DNA of 64,000 nucleotides from Sinorhizobium garamanticum (GCF_029892065.1 NZ_CP120373.1:2239001-2303000); one strand, 5' to 3'. Positions 16,880-26,250 are shown, counted from the stretch's first letter. Numbers and translations: made by a program. Notes: generated by a model from the letters alone, not told the origin.

Positions 16880-17701
16880 ATGACACGCGATATCCAGAGT
16901 GCCCCCGCAAAGGGTGAGCCTGTGCTGCGTCTTCGCGGCATATCCAAGAATTTTGGCGCCGTATCCGCACTCACCGACATCGAACTCGACGTCAACGCCG
17001 GCGAAGTCGTCGCCTTGGTGGGAGACAACGGCGCCGGCAAGTCGACGCTCGTCAAGATCCTCGCCGGCGTGCATCAACCGTCCGCGGGCACGATCGAGTT
17101 CTGCGGGGAAGGCGTGACGCTCGACAATCCCGCAAAGGCGCTTGGCCTCGGGATCGCGACGGTCTTCCAGGACCTGGCGCTGTGCGAAAATCTCGATGTC
17201 GTCGCGAACCTGTTCCTCGGCCACGAACTGGCCCCCTGGCAGCTCGACGAAGTCGCGATGGAAGTGCGCGCCTGGACGCTTCTGCGGGAGCTGGCCGCGC
17301 GCATCCCGTCCGTCCGCCAGCCGATCGCGTCACTCTCCGGCGGCCAGCGCCAGACGGTGGCGATCGCTCGCTCGCTGCTCTTGGATCCCAAGCTCATCAT
17401 GCTCGATGAGCCGACGGCGGCACTCGGCGTCGCCCAGACCGCCGAAGTCCTCAACCTGATCGAACGCGTCCGCGACCGCGGGCTCGGCGTGATCATCATC
17501 AGCCACAACATGGAGGACGTGCGCGCGGTAGCGGATCGCATCGTCGTGCTGCGGCTTGGACGGAACAACGGCGTCTTCCTGCCGGATGCGTCCAACCATG
17601 ACCTCGTCACCGCGATCACCGGCGCCACGGAGAACGCCGTTTCGCGCCGGCACGACCGCAAGACCGGCCTCGTCAACGAGCAGAGCGGAGGAGCCGCATG
17701 A
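16880..17701 (+). CDS. Ribitol ABC transporter, ATP-binding protein
   Basis: 273 residues with a single nucleotide-binding domain: Walker A GDNGAGKST, Q-loop VFQDLALCEN, signature LSGGQRQ, Walker B LIMLDEPTA, switch His in IIISHNMEDV. Most CUT2 sugar ATPases carry two such domains (~500 aa); a single-domain form is known for FrcA-like importers and presumably works as a homodimer. The last four nucleotides overlap the permease start (ATGA), so the two are translationally coupled. The upstream region is a RIME1 repeat. Confidence 0.9.
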   Translation: MTRDIQSAPAKGEPVLRLRGISKNFGAVSALTDIELDVNAGEVVALVGDNGAGKSTLVKILAGVHQPSAGTIEFCGEGVTLDNPAKALGLGIATVFQDLALCENLDVVANLFLGHELAPWQLDEVAMEVRAWTLLRELAARIPSVRQPIASLSGGQRQTVAIARSLLLDPKLIMLDEPTAALGVAQTAEVLNLIERVRDRGLGVIIISHNMEDVRAVADRIVVLRLGRNNGVFLPDASNHDLVTAITGATENAVSRRHDRKTGLVNEQSGGAA

Positions 17702-18960
17702 GCCAGAATCCTTCGAACACCGCTGTCCAGACCCAGCAGAGGCTCGACCGCAGTGATGAACGTGTGCGCCATGACGAGGGAATGCTCGACATGGTGTGGG
17801 GGTTTATCGATCGCGTGCGGTCCGGGGATCTCGGCATGCTGCCGGTCGCGGTCGGACTCATCGTCATCTCGATCATCTTTTCGGCGCTCAATCCGATCTT
17901 TCTCGCGCCAAACAACCTCGTCAACCTGCTCTTCGATTGCGCCACCGTAGGCGTGATTTCGCTCGGCATCATTTGCGTGCTGGTATTGGGCGAAATCGAC
18001 CTTTCGGTGGGCTCCATGAGCGGCCTGGCCTCGGCGATGGTGGGGGTGCTGTGGGTGAATTCCGGCTGGCCGATCGCCGCGGCGATATTCGCGGCGCTTC
18101 TGGTCGGCGCCGTGGTCGGACTGATCTACGCGAGCCTCTACAACCGACTCGGAATGCCGAGCTTCATTGCCACGCTCGCTGGTCTTCTCGCGCTGCTCGG
18201 CATGCAGCTCTATATCCTGGGGCCAACCGGTTCGATCAACCTGCCATACGCTTCCTCGCTTGTCCGCTTCGGACAGATAATGATCATGCCGGATTGGCTC
18301 TCGCATACGCTGGCGGTGGTGCCGGGCCTGGTGATGGTCGCCACAGGCATGCGCACGATGCGCCAGCGGCAGGCGGCGAACCTCTCCTCCCAGCCACTCG
18401 GCGCGCTGATCATCAAGGCGGTCGTGCTTACGGTCGCGCTTGAAGTGGCAGTATTCTACCTCAATCTCGGTCGCGGCGTGCCGTGGATGTTCGGCCTGTT
18501 CGTTGCCCTTGCCGTGATCCTCAACTATGCGCTGACGCGTACGAAGTGGGGCCGGTCGATGTTCGCGGTCGGTGGTAACCGGGAGGCCGCGCGGCGGTCG
18601 GGCATCAACGTGCGCCGGATTTACATGAGCGCCTTCGTCCTCTGCTCAACGCTCGCCACGCTCGGCGGGATCCTGTCGGCGTCGCGCCTTGCCTCGTCGA
18701 GCCAGCAGGCCGGCACGGGCGACGTCAACCTCAACGCGATCGCCGCTGCCGTCATCGGCGGCACCAGCCTCTTCGGTGGGCGTGGCAGCGCCTATTCGGC
18801 TCTGCTTGGCATCATCGTCATCCAGGCGATTTCGAACGGCCTGACGCTGCTCAATCTGAGCTCGTCTCTCCGCTACATGATCACCGGCGGCGTTCTGGCG
18901 ATCGCTGTCATCGTCGACTCGTTGGCCCGTCGTTCCCGTGTCAGCCACGGACGCGCGTAA
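17698..18960 (+). CDS. Ribitol ABC transporter, permease
   Basis: 420 residues, RbsC/XylH-type inner-membrane permease. After a charged cytosolic N-terminus (~1-45) there are about ten membrane helices. Typical segments are [21 protein letters not shown], the [20 protein letters not shown] region, and late [25 protein letters not shown], which is part of the ATPase-coupling region. It starts within the ATPase stop (ATGA overlap) and ends 28 bp before the ribitol dehydrogenase start. It moves the sugar alcohol delivered by the 15549 binding protein. Confidence 0.9.
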   Translation: MSQNPSNTAVQTQQRLDRSDERVRHDEGMLDMVWGFIDRVRSGDLGMLPVAVGLIVISIIFSALNPIFLAPNNLVNLLFDCATVGVISLGIICVLVLGEIDLSVGSMSGLASAMVGVLWVNSGWPIAAAIFAALLVGAVVGLIYASLYNRLGMPSFIATLAGLLALLGMQLYILGPTGSINLPYASSLVRFGQIMIMPDWLSHTLAVVPGLVMVATGMRTMRQRQAANLSSQPLGALIIKAVVLTVALEVAVFYLNLGRGVPWMFGLFVALAVILNYALTRTKWGRSMFAVGGNREAARRSGINVRRIYMSAFVLCSTLATLGGILSASRLASSSQQAGTGDVNLNAIAAAVIGGTSLFGGRGSAYSALLGIIVIQAISNGLTLLNLSSSLRYMITGGVLAIAVIVDSLARRSRVSHGRA

Positions 18961-18988
18961 CCCAACCTCTCGTTATGGAGTTTTCAAT

Positions 18989-19717
18989 ATGGCTGACCTC
19001 ATGAAAGGCAAGGTTGCCGCCATCACCGGCGCGGCATCGGGCATCGGTCTGGAATGCGCTCGCACATTGCTTGCAGAAGGGGCGAAGGTCGTCCTCGTCG
19101 ATCGTGCGCAAGACAAGCTGGAACAGCTCTGTGCCGAGCTCGGCGAGAACGCCCTGCCGCTGGTCGTCGATCTTCTCAAGCCCGCCGAAGTCTCCGGCAT
19201 GCTTCCGAGGATCCTGGAGCTTGCCGGGAAGCTCGACATCTTCCACGCGAATGCCGGCGCCTATATCGGTGGTCCGGTGGCCGAAGGCGATCCGGACGCC
19301 TGGGACCGGATGCTCAACCTCAACATCAATGCGGCATTCCGCTCCGTGCATGCGGTGCTGCCCTATATGATCGAGCAGAAATCGGGCGACATTCTCTTTA
19401 CAAGCTCGATTGCGGGCGTCGTCCCTGTCGTCTGGGAGCCGATCTATACGGCATCGAAATTTGCCGTGCAGGCTTTCGTGCACAGCACGCGGCGACAGGT
19501 GGCGCCGCATGGCGTGCGCGTCGGAGCCGTGTTGCCTGGGCCGGTAGTGACGGCGCTGCTCGACGACTGGCCGAAGGCGAAGATGGAAGAAGCGCTTGCC
19601 AACGGCAGCCTCATGCAGCCGAAGGAAGTGGCGGATGCGGTGCTCTTCATGCTGACGCGTCCGCGCAACGTCACGATCCGCGATCTGGTGATCCTGCCCA
19701 ACAGCGTCGATCTCTGA
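18989..19717 (+). CDS. rbtD: Ribitol 2-dehydrogenase (short-chain dehydrogenase/reductase)
   Basis: 242 residues from the ATG at 18989 with TATGGAG upstream. NAD-binding GAASGIG, the structural [20 protein letters not shown], catalytic Ser in [14 protein letters not shown], and YTASK supplying Tyr and Lys. Long stretches, including the N-terminal [12 protein letters not shown] and the C-terminal [12 protein letters not shown], match my memory of the Klebsiella ribitol dehydrogenase closely, which is why I name the substrate. The reaction is ribitol + NAD+ to D-ribulose + NADH in the cytosol. It sits in the operon between the importer and D-ribulokinase, the next enzyme. Confidence 0.93.
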   Translation: MADLMKGKVAAITGAASGIGLECARTLLAEGAKVVLVDRAQDKLEQLCAELGENALPLVVDLLKPAEVSGMLPRILELAGKLDIFHANAGAYIGGPVAEGDPDAWDRMLNLNINAAFRSVHAVLPYMIEQKSGDILFTSSIAGVVPVVWEPIYTASKFAVQAFVHSTRRQVAPHGVRVGAVLPGPVVTALLDDWPKAKMEEALANGSLMQPKEVADAVLFMLTRPRNVTIRDLVILPNSVDL

Positions 19718-19783
19718 TTGCCTCCGACGGCGCGAGGCCCAGGCCTCCGCCGATCCACGTTCCTGATTTGCAGGCGGTAGACC

Positions 19784-21415
19784 ATGACCAACACTTCTCC
19801 CGCGCGCCCCACGGGCGGCGAACGATACCTCATCGGCGTTGATGTCGGGACCGGAAGCGCCAGAGCTGGTCTTTTCGACCTGACCGGCCGGCTGCTGGCT
19901 TCGGGCAAGCGCGACATCACGCTCTTTCGCGAGGCCGGTTCCATCGTCGAGCAGTCGAGCACGGAGATCTGGTCCGCGGTCTGCGAGGCTGTGCGCGAGG
20001 CGGTTTCCTCGGCGGCCGTCGATCCTGCAAAAGTAGCAAGCATCGGCTTCGACGCGACCTGCTCGCTCGTCGTCCTTGGCGATGACGGGCGATCGCTTCC
20101 GGTCGGACCGTCGGAGGACCCTCAGCGCGATATCATCGTCTGGATGGACCACCGCGCCGTCGACCAGGCGGAGCGCATCAATGCCAGGGGTCATGGTGTG
20201 CTGCGCTATGTCGGCGGACGCATATCGCCCGAGATGGAGACGCCAAAGCTCCTCTGGCTGCGCGAGAATCGTCCCCACGTCTTCGATGCCGCCTGGCAAT
20301 TCTTCGACCTTGCGGATTTCCTGACCTGGCGGGCAACGGGCGACCTTGCCCGCTCCACATGCACCGTGACTTGCAAGTGGACCTATCTCGCACACGAGAA
20401 GCGCTGGGATCCGGACTATTTCCGCGCGATCGGCCTTGGCGAACTCGCGGATGAAGACTTCGTGCGCATAGGCCAGCGTGTCGTGGAGCCGGGCACGCCG
20501 GTTGGAGACGGGCTGACGGAGCGCGCCGCCGCAGAGCTGGGCCTCGCGGCCGGCACGCCGGTCGGAGCCGGCATGATCGACGCCCATGCCGGCGGCATCG
20601 GGACCGTCGGTGTCGATGGCCCGCCGGAGAGCAACCTCGCCTATGTCTTCGGGACCTCCTCCTGCACGATGACTTCCACCGCAGAACCGGTTTTCGTGCC
20701 CGGCGTCTGGGGACCCTACTATTCGGCGATGGTGCCGGGGATGTGGCTGAACGAGGGAGGCCAGTCCGCGGCGGGCGCCGCGATCGAGCAGCTTGTGTCG
20801 TTCCATCCCGCGGCCGGCGAGGCGCTGGAGCTCGCAGAGCGCCGCGCTGTCTCGCTGCCCGTCCTTCTGGCGGACCTTGCCGCGCAGAAGGCCCAGACAC
20901 TCTCGGGTGCGGTCGAGCTGGCCGGCGGCCTCCATGTCGTTCCGGAATTCCTCGGCAACCGCGCGCCTTTTGCCGATCCGCATGCCCGCGCCGTTGTCGT
21001 GGGCCTTGGGATGGAAAGGGATATCGACAATCTCGCGTCGCTCTACGTGGCCGGACTATGTGGCATCGGCTACGGGCTCCGGCAGATCATCGATACGCAG
21101 GCGTCGTCCGGCGCTCTGATCGACAAGATCGTCATCAGCGGCGGCGCAGGTCAGCTTGATCTCGTCCGCCAGCTCCTTGCGGACGCGACCGGGAAGCCCG
21201 TTCTGGCGACGCGCTCCGAGGAGCCTGTGCTTCTCGGTGCGGCCATCCTCGGAAGCGTGGCGGCAGGCGAGTTCCCGGACGTTCGCTCGGCGATGGCAAG
21301 GCTTTCCGGCACGGATCGCACCTATGCGCCCGCGGTCGGTGAAATCGCAGCGCTTCATGCGCTGAGATACGACGCCTTCAAGAAGCTTCAGTCGCTGGCG
21401 CGGGAGATCCGGTAG
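19784..21415 (+). CDS. rbtK: D-ribulokinase (FGGY-family carbohydrate kinase)
   Basis: 543 residues with the two-domain FGGY fold: the N-terminal phosphate loop LIGVDVGTGSARAGLFDLTG, substrate region SIGFDATCSLVVLGDDG and WMDHRA, and C-terminal ATP site VISGGAGQLDLVRQLLADATG. The DATCSLV and DIIVWMDHRA signatures fit D-ribulokinase rather than L-ribulokinase or xylulokinase. It phosphorylates D-ribulose, the ribitol dehydrogenase product, to D-ribulose-5-phosphate for the pentose phosphate pathway. Last gene of the ribitol operon, 66 bp after the dehydrogenase; convergent with the gene at 21491. Confidence 0.9.
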   Translation: MTNTSPARPTGGERYLIGVDVGTGSARAGLFDLTGRLLASGKRDITLFREAGSIVEQSSTEIWSAVCEAVREAVSSAAVDPAKVASIGFDATCSLVVLGDDGRSLPVGPSEDPQRDIIVWMDHRAVDQAERINARGHGVLRYVGGRISPEMETPKLLWLRENRPHVFDAAWQFFDLADFLTWRATGDLARSTCTVTCKWTYLAHEKRWDPDYFRAIGLGELADEDFVRIGQRVVEPGTPVGDGLTERAAAELGLAAGTPVGAGMIDAHAGGIGTVGVDGPPESNLAYVFGTSSCTMTSTAEPVFVPGVWGPYYSAMVPGMWLNEGGQSAAGAAIEQLVSFHPAAGEALELAERRAVSLPVLLADLAAQKAQTLSGAVELAGGLHVVPEFLGNRAPFADPHARAVVVGLGMERDIDNLASLYVAGLCGIGYGLRQIIDTQASSGALIDKIVISGGAGQLDLVRQLLADATGKPVLATRSEEPVLLGAAILGSVAAGEFPDVRSAMARLSGTDRTYAPAVGEIAALHALRYDAFKKLQSLAREIR

Positions 21416-21490
21416 ACTCGCCTTAAGCCGCTACGGGTGAAACGAACGCAGATGGTTGCTTGCACCTTTTCGGCTCGCGCGGTGGCGGCC

Positions 21491-22513
21491 TCAACGCCAC
21501 CCGAGAGCCGGAGCGACATGGGTCAGGATCGCCTCGATGACATGTGCGTTGTACTCGACACCAAGCTGGTTGGGGACGGTCAGCAGCAGCGTGTCGGCCT
21601 CGGCGATTGCCTCGTCCTTCGCCAGCTGTTCAACGAGGACGTCCGGCTCTGCGGCGTAGCTCCGACCGAAAATCGCCCGGGTCTTCTCGTCGATGAAACC
21701 GATCTTGTCCTCATCCTGGCCGCCTCGTCCGAAGTAGGCGCGGTCACGGTCGTCCACCAGTGCGAAGATGCTGCGGCTGACCGACACTCGTGGCTCGCGC
21801 TCGTGACCTGCCGCCTTCCATGCCTCGCGGAACGCGCGGATCTGGTCGGCCTGCTGCACGTGAAAGGGAAGGCCGGTCTCGTCATCCTTGAGTGTAGAAC
21901 TCTGTAAATTCATGCCCAGCTTGGCTGCCCAAACGGCGGTGGCGTTGGAACTGGCGCCCCACCAGATCCGCTCACGCAGCCCCTCCGAGTGCGGCTCGAT
22001 GCGCAGCAGGCCGGGAGGATTGGGAAACATCGGTCGCGGGTTGGGCTCGGCAAAGCCTTCGCCGCGTAGCACATCGAGCAGGACCTCCGCATGGCGTCGC
22101 GCCATGTCGGCGTCGGTGCTGTCCTCGGGCGGCTGGTAGCCGAAGTAACGCCATCCATCGATCACCTGCTCGGGCGAGCCGCGGCTGATGCCGAGCTGCA
22201 GCCGCCCGCCGGCGATGATGTCGGCCGCGCCCGCGTCCTCGGCCATGTACATCGGGTTCTCGTAGCGCATGTCGATGACCGCGGTGCCGATCTCGATGCG
22301 GCTTGTCTTCGCGCCGACGGCCGAAAGCAACGGGAACGGCGAGCCCAGTTGGCGCGCGAAATGATGCACTCGAAAATACGCCCCGTCCGCGCCGAGTTGC
22401 TCGGCTGCGACGGCGAGGTCGATGGACTGCAGGAGTGCGTCGGACGCCGATCGCGTCTGCGAATGCGGCGAGGGCGACCAGTGGCCGAACGAGAGAAAGC
22501 CGATCTTCTTCAT
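21491..22513 (-). CDS. Luciferase-like (LLM-class) flavin-dependent monooxygenase
   Basis: 340 residues of bacterial-luciferase-like TIM-barrel type. Seen: an N-terminal KKIGFLSFGHW strand, AEQLGADGAYFRVHHF, SRIEIGTAVIDMRYENP, the FMN/phosphate loop GGRLQLGISRGSPEQVI, and WWGASSNATAVWAAKLGMNL. Members use FMNH2 from a separate reductase to oxygenate or desulfonate small molecules; the substrate here is unknown. It is a single gene, convergent with the ribulokinase and 145 bp from the cyclase start on the same strand. An FMN reductase gene begins at 63790, but there is no evidence linking them. Confidence 0.85.
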   Translation of the reverse strand: MKKIGFLSFGHWSPSPHSQTRSASDALLQSIDLAVAAEQLGADGAYFRVHHFARQLGSPFPLLSAVGAKTSRIEIGTAVIDMRYENPMYMAEDAGAADIIAGGRLQLGISRGSPEQVIDGWRYFGYQPPEDSTDADMARRHAEVLLDVLRGEGFAEPNPRPMFPNPPGLLRIEPHSEGLRERIWWGASSNATAVWAAKLGMNLQSSTLKDDETGLPFHVQQADQIRAFREAWKAAGHEREPRVSVSRSIFALVDDRDRAYFGRGGQDEDKIGFIDEKTRAIFGRSYAAEPDVLVEQLAKDEAIAEADTLLLTVPNQLGVEYNAHVIEAILTHVAPALGWR

Positions 22514-22658
22514 GGTTGTGCAGCCTGTGATGTTGCAGCCACTGCTTCATCGCACAAATCCGGCTGGGGATATAGGCATACCATGCGATGTCGCCCCTGA
22601 CACTGAACGCGGGGCCTCTGAAGGCGATCCGAACAGATGATGTGCCGCCGACGACGGC

Positions 22659-23717
22659 TCAAGCATCCGGCAGCGTGAATACGGCGCAGGGCGCCGCGAT
22701 GCCGCGCAACACGTGTTCGCCAAGCGGCACCAGCGGTGTGGTGGTCTCGGCGGCGACCGCGCCCGAGAGCAGCACCGACCGGCCAAGCGGCCGGCACAGC
22801 CCCTCCAGCCGGCTAACCAGGTTGACCGCCGGGCCGATGGCGGTGAAGTCCAGCCGGTCGGCCGCGCCGATATTGCCCCACAAGATCTCGCCGAGATGCA
22901 GCGCCACCCCGAAGGGCAGCGGTGGCAGCCCTTGCGCCTCACGGGTGGCATCGAGATGGGCCATGCCGGCGCGGGCCGCGACGACCGCGCGCAATGCCGC
23001 CCCGCAGGCCTCGGCCGGTGTGCTGGAAACGGGAAAGATCGCCAGCAGGCCATCGCCCATGAACTTCAGGACTTCGCCCCCGAAGGCGTGTATCGCCCCG
23101 GCGACGCGGTCGAACCAGGCATCGAGGGTAGCGATCATCGCCTGAGGCTCCGTCGCCTCGGACAAGGCGGTGAAGTTGCGCAGATCGGTACAAAGCAGCA
23201 CGGCACGGATGGTCTCTCCGGTGCCTCGACTGAGCGCGCCGGCCTGCACCCGGGCGGCGCTGCGCCGGCCGAGATAGGCCTCGAGCAGCGTTGCAAGTGC
23301 TGCCCGTTCGGCCAAGGTAGCCAAGGGTGCGGCGGCGAAGCGTGCGGCCTGACGCAGCTGGGACGTCTCGGCAGGATCGAATGTTCGGCTGCCGGCCCAG
23401 CCCAGCACCAGTCTGTCCGGCACTGGGCCGACCGTGTCTTCCTGCACCGGCCCCAGCCCGGCGAGCCAGTCGTGTCCTGCCTGGTTGGGTGGGCTGCCTG
23501 CAAAAGCGAGGGCTTCGATCACCGTCCCGGTGTCCGCCCGCCACAGCCAGGTGCGGCGGGCGACGATCGGATGCGGCACTGCCAGCGTCAGCGCACCGCC
23601 GATCAACGGAAGTCCGTCGGCCTGCAGCCGGCGGCCGAGCTCGGCCAAAAACCGGTCCGGGCCGGGCGACGCGCCGGCCTCGTCGACCAGCCAGGCAAGG
23701 GGTGCGGGCAGATCCAT
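22659..23717 (-). CDS. Class III adenylate/guanylate cyclase
   Basis: 352 residues. An N-terminal ~175-residue region (VDEAGASPGPDRFLAELGRRL, ARRTWLWRADTGTVIEAL) is a rhizobial-type input domain with no membrane helix. The class III catalytic domain at ~190-345 has the first metal Asp in LCTDLRNFTALSE, the second in FMGDGLLAIF, and a substrate region WGNIGAADRLDFTAIGPAVN. Both metal-binding Asp residues and the late Asn are present, so it should be active, probably making cAMP from ATP. It is one of the many cyclases typical of Sinorhizobium. Monocistronic by position. Confidence 0.88.
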   Translation of the reverse strand: MDLPAPLAWLVDEAGASPGPDRFLAELGRRLQADGLPLIGGALTLAVPHPIVARRTWLWRADTGTVIEALAFAGSPPNQAGHDWLAGLGPVQEDTVGPVPDRLVLGWAGSRTFDPAETSQLRQAARFAAAPLATLAERAALATLLEAYLGRRSAARVQAGALSRGTGETIRAVLLCTDLRNFTALSEATEPQAMIATLDAWFDRVAGAIHAFGGEVLKFMGDGLLAIFPVSSTPAEACGAALRAVVAARAGMAHLDATREAQGLPPLPFGVALHLGEILWGNIGAADRLDFTAIGPAVNLVSRLEGLCRPLGRSVLLSGAVAAETTTPLVPLGEHVLRGIAAPCAVFTLPDA

Positions 23718-23769
23718 GCCGCGATCATAGCGTCACGTTCGCTCACCTGTCATCTGGGTTACAGGACCG

Positions 23770-23865
23770 TTCCTTGCAGGAGGGCCGATTCAACGAAAAA
23801 ACACCCAGCAAATTCAAAGTGCTATCGCGATCGGTGCGCGCCTGCAGAAATGCGCGAGGCCTTAA
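23770..23865 (+). repeat. Degenerate RIME1-like repeat
   Basis: Only the central AGCAAATTCAAAGTGCTA and a mutated second palindrome (GTGCGCGCCTGCAGAAATGCGCG) are recognisable. It lies between the cyclase promoter side and the SRPBCC gene. Confidence 0.45.
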
Positions 23866-23968
23866 GTGGTGGCGCGGTCGGCCGCGCCGGTCTATCATCG
23901 GGTACCGATCCGGCGTTTGCCCGTTTGACCGCAGTCGGGCAGCACGTCGCAACCACTGGGGGAGACCG

Positions 23969-24418
23969 ATGCCAGAGACCCTCGTCGTCCGCCGTGAAAC
24001 ACATATTTCAGCGCCGCCCGCCGCGGTGTTCGCTCTGCTGACCGATCCTGAGAAGATCCTGCGCTGGATGGGAACGGAGGCTGACGTCGAGCCGGAGCCT
24101 GGCGGGCTCTATCTCGTGAACGTCACCGGGGCGCGCTTCGCCCGCGGCTCCTTCCGCGAGGTCGTGCCGGTGCACCGCCTGGTATACAGCTTCGGCTGGG
24201 ATGACAGCGAGATCGTGCCGCCGGCGTCGAGCCTTGTCGAGATCGACCTCATCGAACAGCCGGACGGAACGCTGCTGCGGCTGACCCATAGCGGCCTGCC
24301 TAATGCCGAGCAGTGCGCAGGCCATGCGGAGGGCTGGGCCCATTACCTCGACCGGCTGGCCGAAGTTGCGGCCGGTCGCGATCCGGGACCGGATCCCTGG
24401 CACGGTCGCACCGGCTGA
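23969..24418 (+). CDS. SRPBCC-domain (AHSA1-like) protein
   Basis: 149 residues from the ATG at 23969, preceded by GGGGGAG. The START/Bet v1-like fold is indicated by the opening RRETHISAPPAAVFALLTDPEKILRWMG, then EVVPVHRLVYSFGWD and a final helix HAEGWAHYLDRLAEVAAG. Such proteins bind hydrophobic ligands or act as toxin or aromatic-metabolite handlers, often with an ArsR regulator, which is absent here. The gene stands alone between a degenerate repeat and the S8 protease. The biological role is unknown. Confidence 0.85.
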   Translation: MPETLVVRRETHISAPPAAVFALLTDPEKILRWMGTEADVEPEPGGLYLVNVTGARFARGSFREVVPVHRLVYSFGWDDSEIVPPASSLVEIDLIEQPDGTLLRLTHSGLPNAEQCAGHAEGWAHYLDRLAEVAAGRDPGPDPWHGRTG

Positions 24419-24545
24419 CGTCTCGGGCGTTATTCCGATTCAGCTGACACTACACGGCCGCGCGTTTGCGACGTGCGGATCGTACCGTTTCCCGTGGGGC
24501 TTCGTTAGGGCAGGAAGCACGTGCGCGTCGAGAAGCTGCTGGACC

Positions 24546-25928
24546 TCAAGGCACCGTTTCGCAGATAGCGTGCGCGTTCAACAGGCCCCAGCCGAAGACA
24601 GGGTCCTTGCCCGGATCACCGAGATCCTCGGCGTTTCCCGTCAGCATCTCACGGATTCGATCGGGTGCGAGTTCCGGTTTCGACGCCTTCAACAGTGCCA
24701 CCGCGGCGGTGACGAAAGGTGCTGCAAAAGACGTGCCCGTTTTCGGACGCGCCCCGCTGACCGAGGCCGCGGTCCAGACGGCGACACCCGGGGCGGCGAA
24801 GTCAATGTGCTCGCCGCGCCCTGCGCGCCTGTAGGGCCGCTTGTGCTTGTCGGTCGCGGTCACCGCGATCACCTCTTCGTAAGCCGCCGGATAGACCGGC
24901 TCCGCCCTCGGGCCGTCGTTGCCGGCGGCGGCAACGGCAATGATCTGGCGCTCGCCCACTTTCTTCACGACCCGTTCAAGCAGCAGATTGGGCGGGCCCG
25001 AGAGGCTCAGATTGATGACGTGCACCTCGCGCGCGATGAGCAGGTCGATGGCACGGACAAGATCGAACGCGCCGGAGCGGTCGTCCTGGCGCCCGGCGCG
25101 GTGAAACGCGTCCACGGCGATCAGCCTGCCGCCGGGTATCAGGCCCGGCGTGCGGGTCGCCGCGGATCCGACGAGCAACGCCGCGACGGCGGTGCCATGC
25201 TGTCTGCCGGACTCCGGCAACTTTTCATCGGCAAGGCGGATGATCTCGACGTTTCCGTGTTCGAAGGCGTCGTGTTCAGGGTTGATTGCTGTATCGACGA
25301 GACCGATCCGCGCACCGCCGGCGCAAGCGCCGGGCCAATCTTGAGCCGAAGGCCAGCCAATGACGCTGCGCGCCAGGCAGTCGTTGGCGACACATGGCCG
25401 CTCGGCCCGCTGCTCCGGTCGGAAAAAATGATTGAAATCGACGACCGCTTGTGGCGCGAGAGCCCGGGCTTGCTGCCGGGCGGCGTCCATCGTCAGCTCA
25501 GAGGGGATGCGAAGCTTGATTATCTCGGTGTTGAACGTCGCCATCGTGCCTCGTTCGAGGACCTGGAAGCCGGACGCCGTCAACTGCTCTAGCTGAGCCG
25601 GGCTGAAGCCAAGCCCGATGATCTCGTTCGGCGCTTGGACAGCAGGCACAGGGGGCTGTGAGCGTCGCGGGCTGCTTCGCCTTGGCAACAGGCCTCGGAA
25701 CGGGAGCAGACTCCTTCCGCCGCTCCATCCCGCTCCGCTGCGGAAGGAGCCGGAGCCTCTGGAACCACCGCCGCCATCGTCGTCATCGTCGTCGTCAGCG
25801 AGCGCCTCATAGGTCCCGAGCATTTGAAACAGTATCGTGTTTCGAGGAGCGATGATGTCACCCGCCAACAATGCTGTTGCTGCGAATGGGGCGATCAGTG
25901 CAAGTCTAAGCGCGCGACGGGTCAGCAT
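24546..25928 (-). CDS. Secreted S8-family (subtilisin-like) serine peptidase
   Basis: 460 residues from the ATG at 25928 (GAGG upstream; an ATG at 25964 in frame is less likely because it would delay the signal peptide). A signal sequence (RRALRLALIAPFAATALLA) is followed by an unusual acidic/glycine linker with seven consecutive Asp then Gly-Ser repeats (~45-65), and a Pro/Arg-rich stretch. The S8 catalytic triad is visible: Asp in GLVDTAINPEHD, His in GRQHGTAVAALL, Ser in GTSFAAPFVTAAVALL; the oxyanion Asn is probably in AAAGNDG. It is divergent from the ECF sigma gene and has a GGAAT-N16-CGTT promoter matching two other genes nearby, so it probably belongs to that sigma regulon. Confidence 0.87.
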   Translation of the reverse strand: MLTRRALRLALIAPFAATALLAGDIIAPRNTILFQMLGTYEALADDDDDDDGGGGSRGSGSFRSGAGWSGGRSLLPFRGLLPRRSSPRRSQPPVPAVQAPNEIIGLGFSPAQLEQLTASGFQVLERGTMATFNTEIIKLRIPSELTMDAARQQARALAPQAVVDFNHFFRPEQRAERPCVANDCLARSVIGWPSAQDWPGACAGGARIGLVDTAINPEHDAFEHGNVEIIRLADEKLPESGRQHGTAVAALLVGSAATRTPGLIPGGRLIAVDAFHRAGRQDDRSGAFDLVRAIDLLIAREVHVINLSLSGPPNLLLERVVKKVGERQIIAVAAAGNDGPRAEPVYPAAYEEVIAVTATDKHKRPYRRAGRGEHIDFAAPGVAVWTAASVSGARPKTGTSFAAPFVTAAVALLKASKPELAPDRIREMLTGNAEDLGDPGKDPVFGWGLLNAHAICETVP

Positions 25929-26014
25929 CTGAGAACCTCGAACGGTTTGGCAGCGCTCAAGCATGAGAGGACATACCTTGGACTGCAGCGGCCGGTGCCT
26001 GTAGATTGGAACGA

Positions 26015-26039
26015 AACGGCCGAGTCGTCGATCTATTCC
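26015..26039 (-). promoter_or_regulatory. ECF-type promoter for the S8 peptidase gene
   Basis: On the minus strand GGAAT (26039-26035) is followed after 16 nt by CGTT (26018-26015). The same motif with identical spacing precedes the genes at 27757 and 28978, and all three read GGAATAGA at the -35 side. It resembles the alphaproteobacterial ECF consensus GGAAC-N16/17-CGTT. On the plus strand an overlapping GGAAC-N16-CGAT (26008-26032) could serve the sigma operon itself. Confidence 0.65.
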
Positions 26040-26045
26040 GTCTTC

Positions 26046-26150
26046 TAAAGCGCGTCGCGTTCATTCGGACTCATGCGACGCGCTTTAGGTTCTTGTTTTT
26101 ATGCATGTCGTTGCCCCAAAACCGCTGCACACTTTTGGGCGACATGCATT
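26046..26150 (+). repeat. Rhizobial two-hairpin intergenic repeat (not RIME1)
   Basis: Two stem-loops: AAAGCGCGTCGCG with CGCGACGCGCTTT-like partner around CATTCGGACTCAT, then ATGCATGTCGTTGCCC paired with GGGCGACATGCAT across AAAACCGCTGCACACTTTT. I recognise this as a second common rhizobial intergenic repeat type. It lies between the S8 promoter and the ECF gene. Confidence 0.7.
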
Positions 26151-26157
26151 AGAACAC

Positions 26158-26250
26158 AGTGCGTTGTTTCCGACGCACAAAGGTCGTTGTAGAACTTTGA
26201 ATTACGGAATGTTTTTATTCCTAAATAGGCACCGATTTAAGAAGCAGTAG
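26158..26250 (-). repeat. RIME1-like intergenic repeat (degenerate, reverse orientation)
   Basis: Contains GTGCGTTGTTTCCGACGCAC, AAAGGTCGTTGTAG, ACTTTGAATT and a decayed first palindrome (TTCCTAAATAGGCACCGATTTAAG). It ends ~20 bp before the ECF sigma gene, so repeats fill most of the 343-bp gap 25929-26271. Confidence 0.65.

Noticed and set aside
18941..20983. 680-codon minus-strand frame opposite the ribitol dehydrogenase and ribulokinase genes
   Set aside because: The plus-strand genes have clear families and motifs; the opposite frame is Arg/His-rich without domains.
22713..24041. 442-codon plus-strand frame opposite the nucleotide cyclase gene
   Set aside because: The minus-strand cyclase has complete catalytic motifs; the plus frame is a by-product of GC bias.
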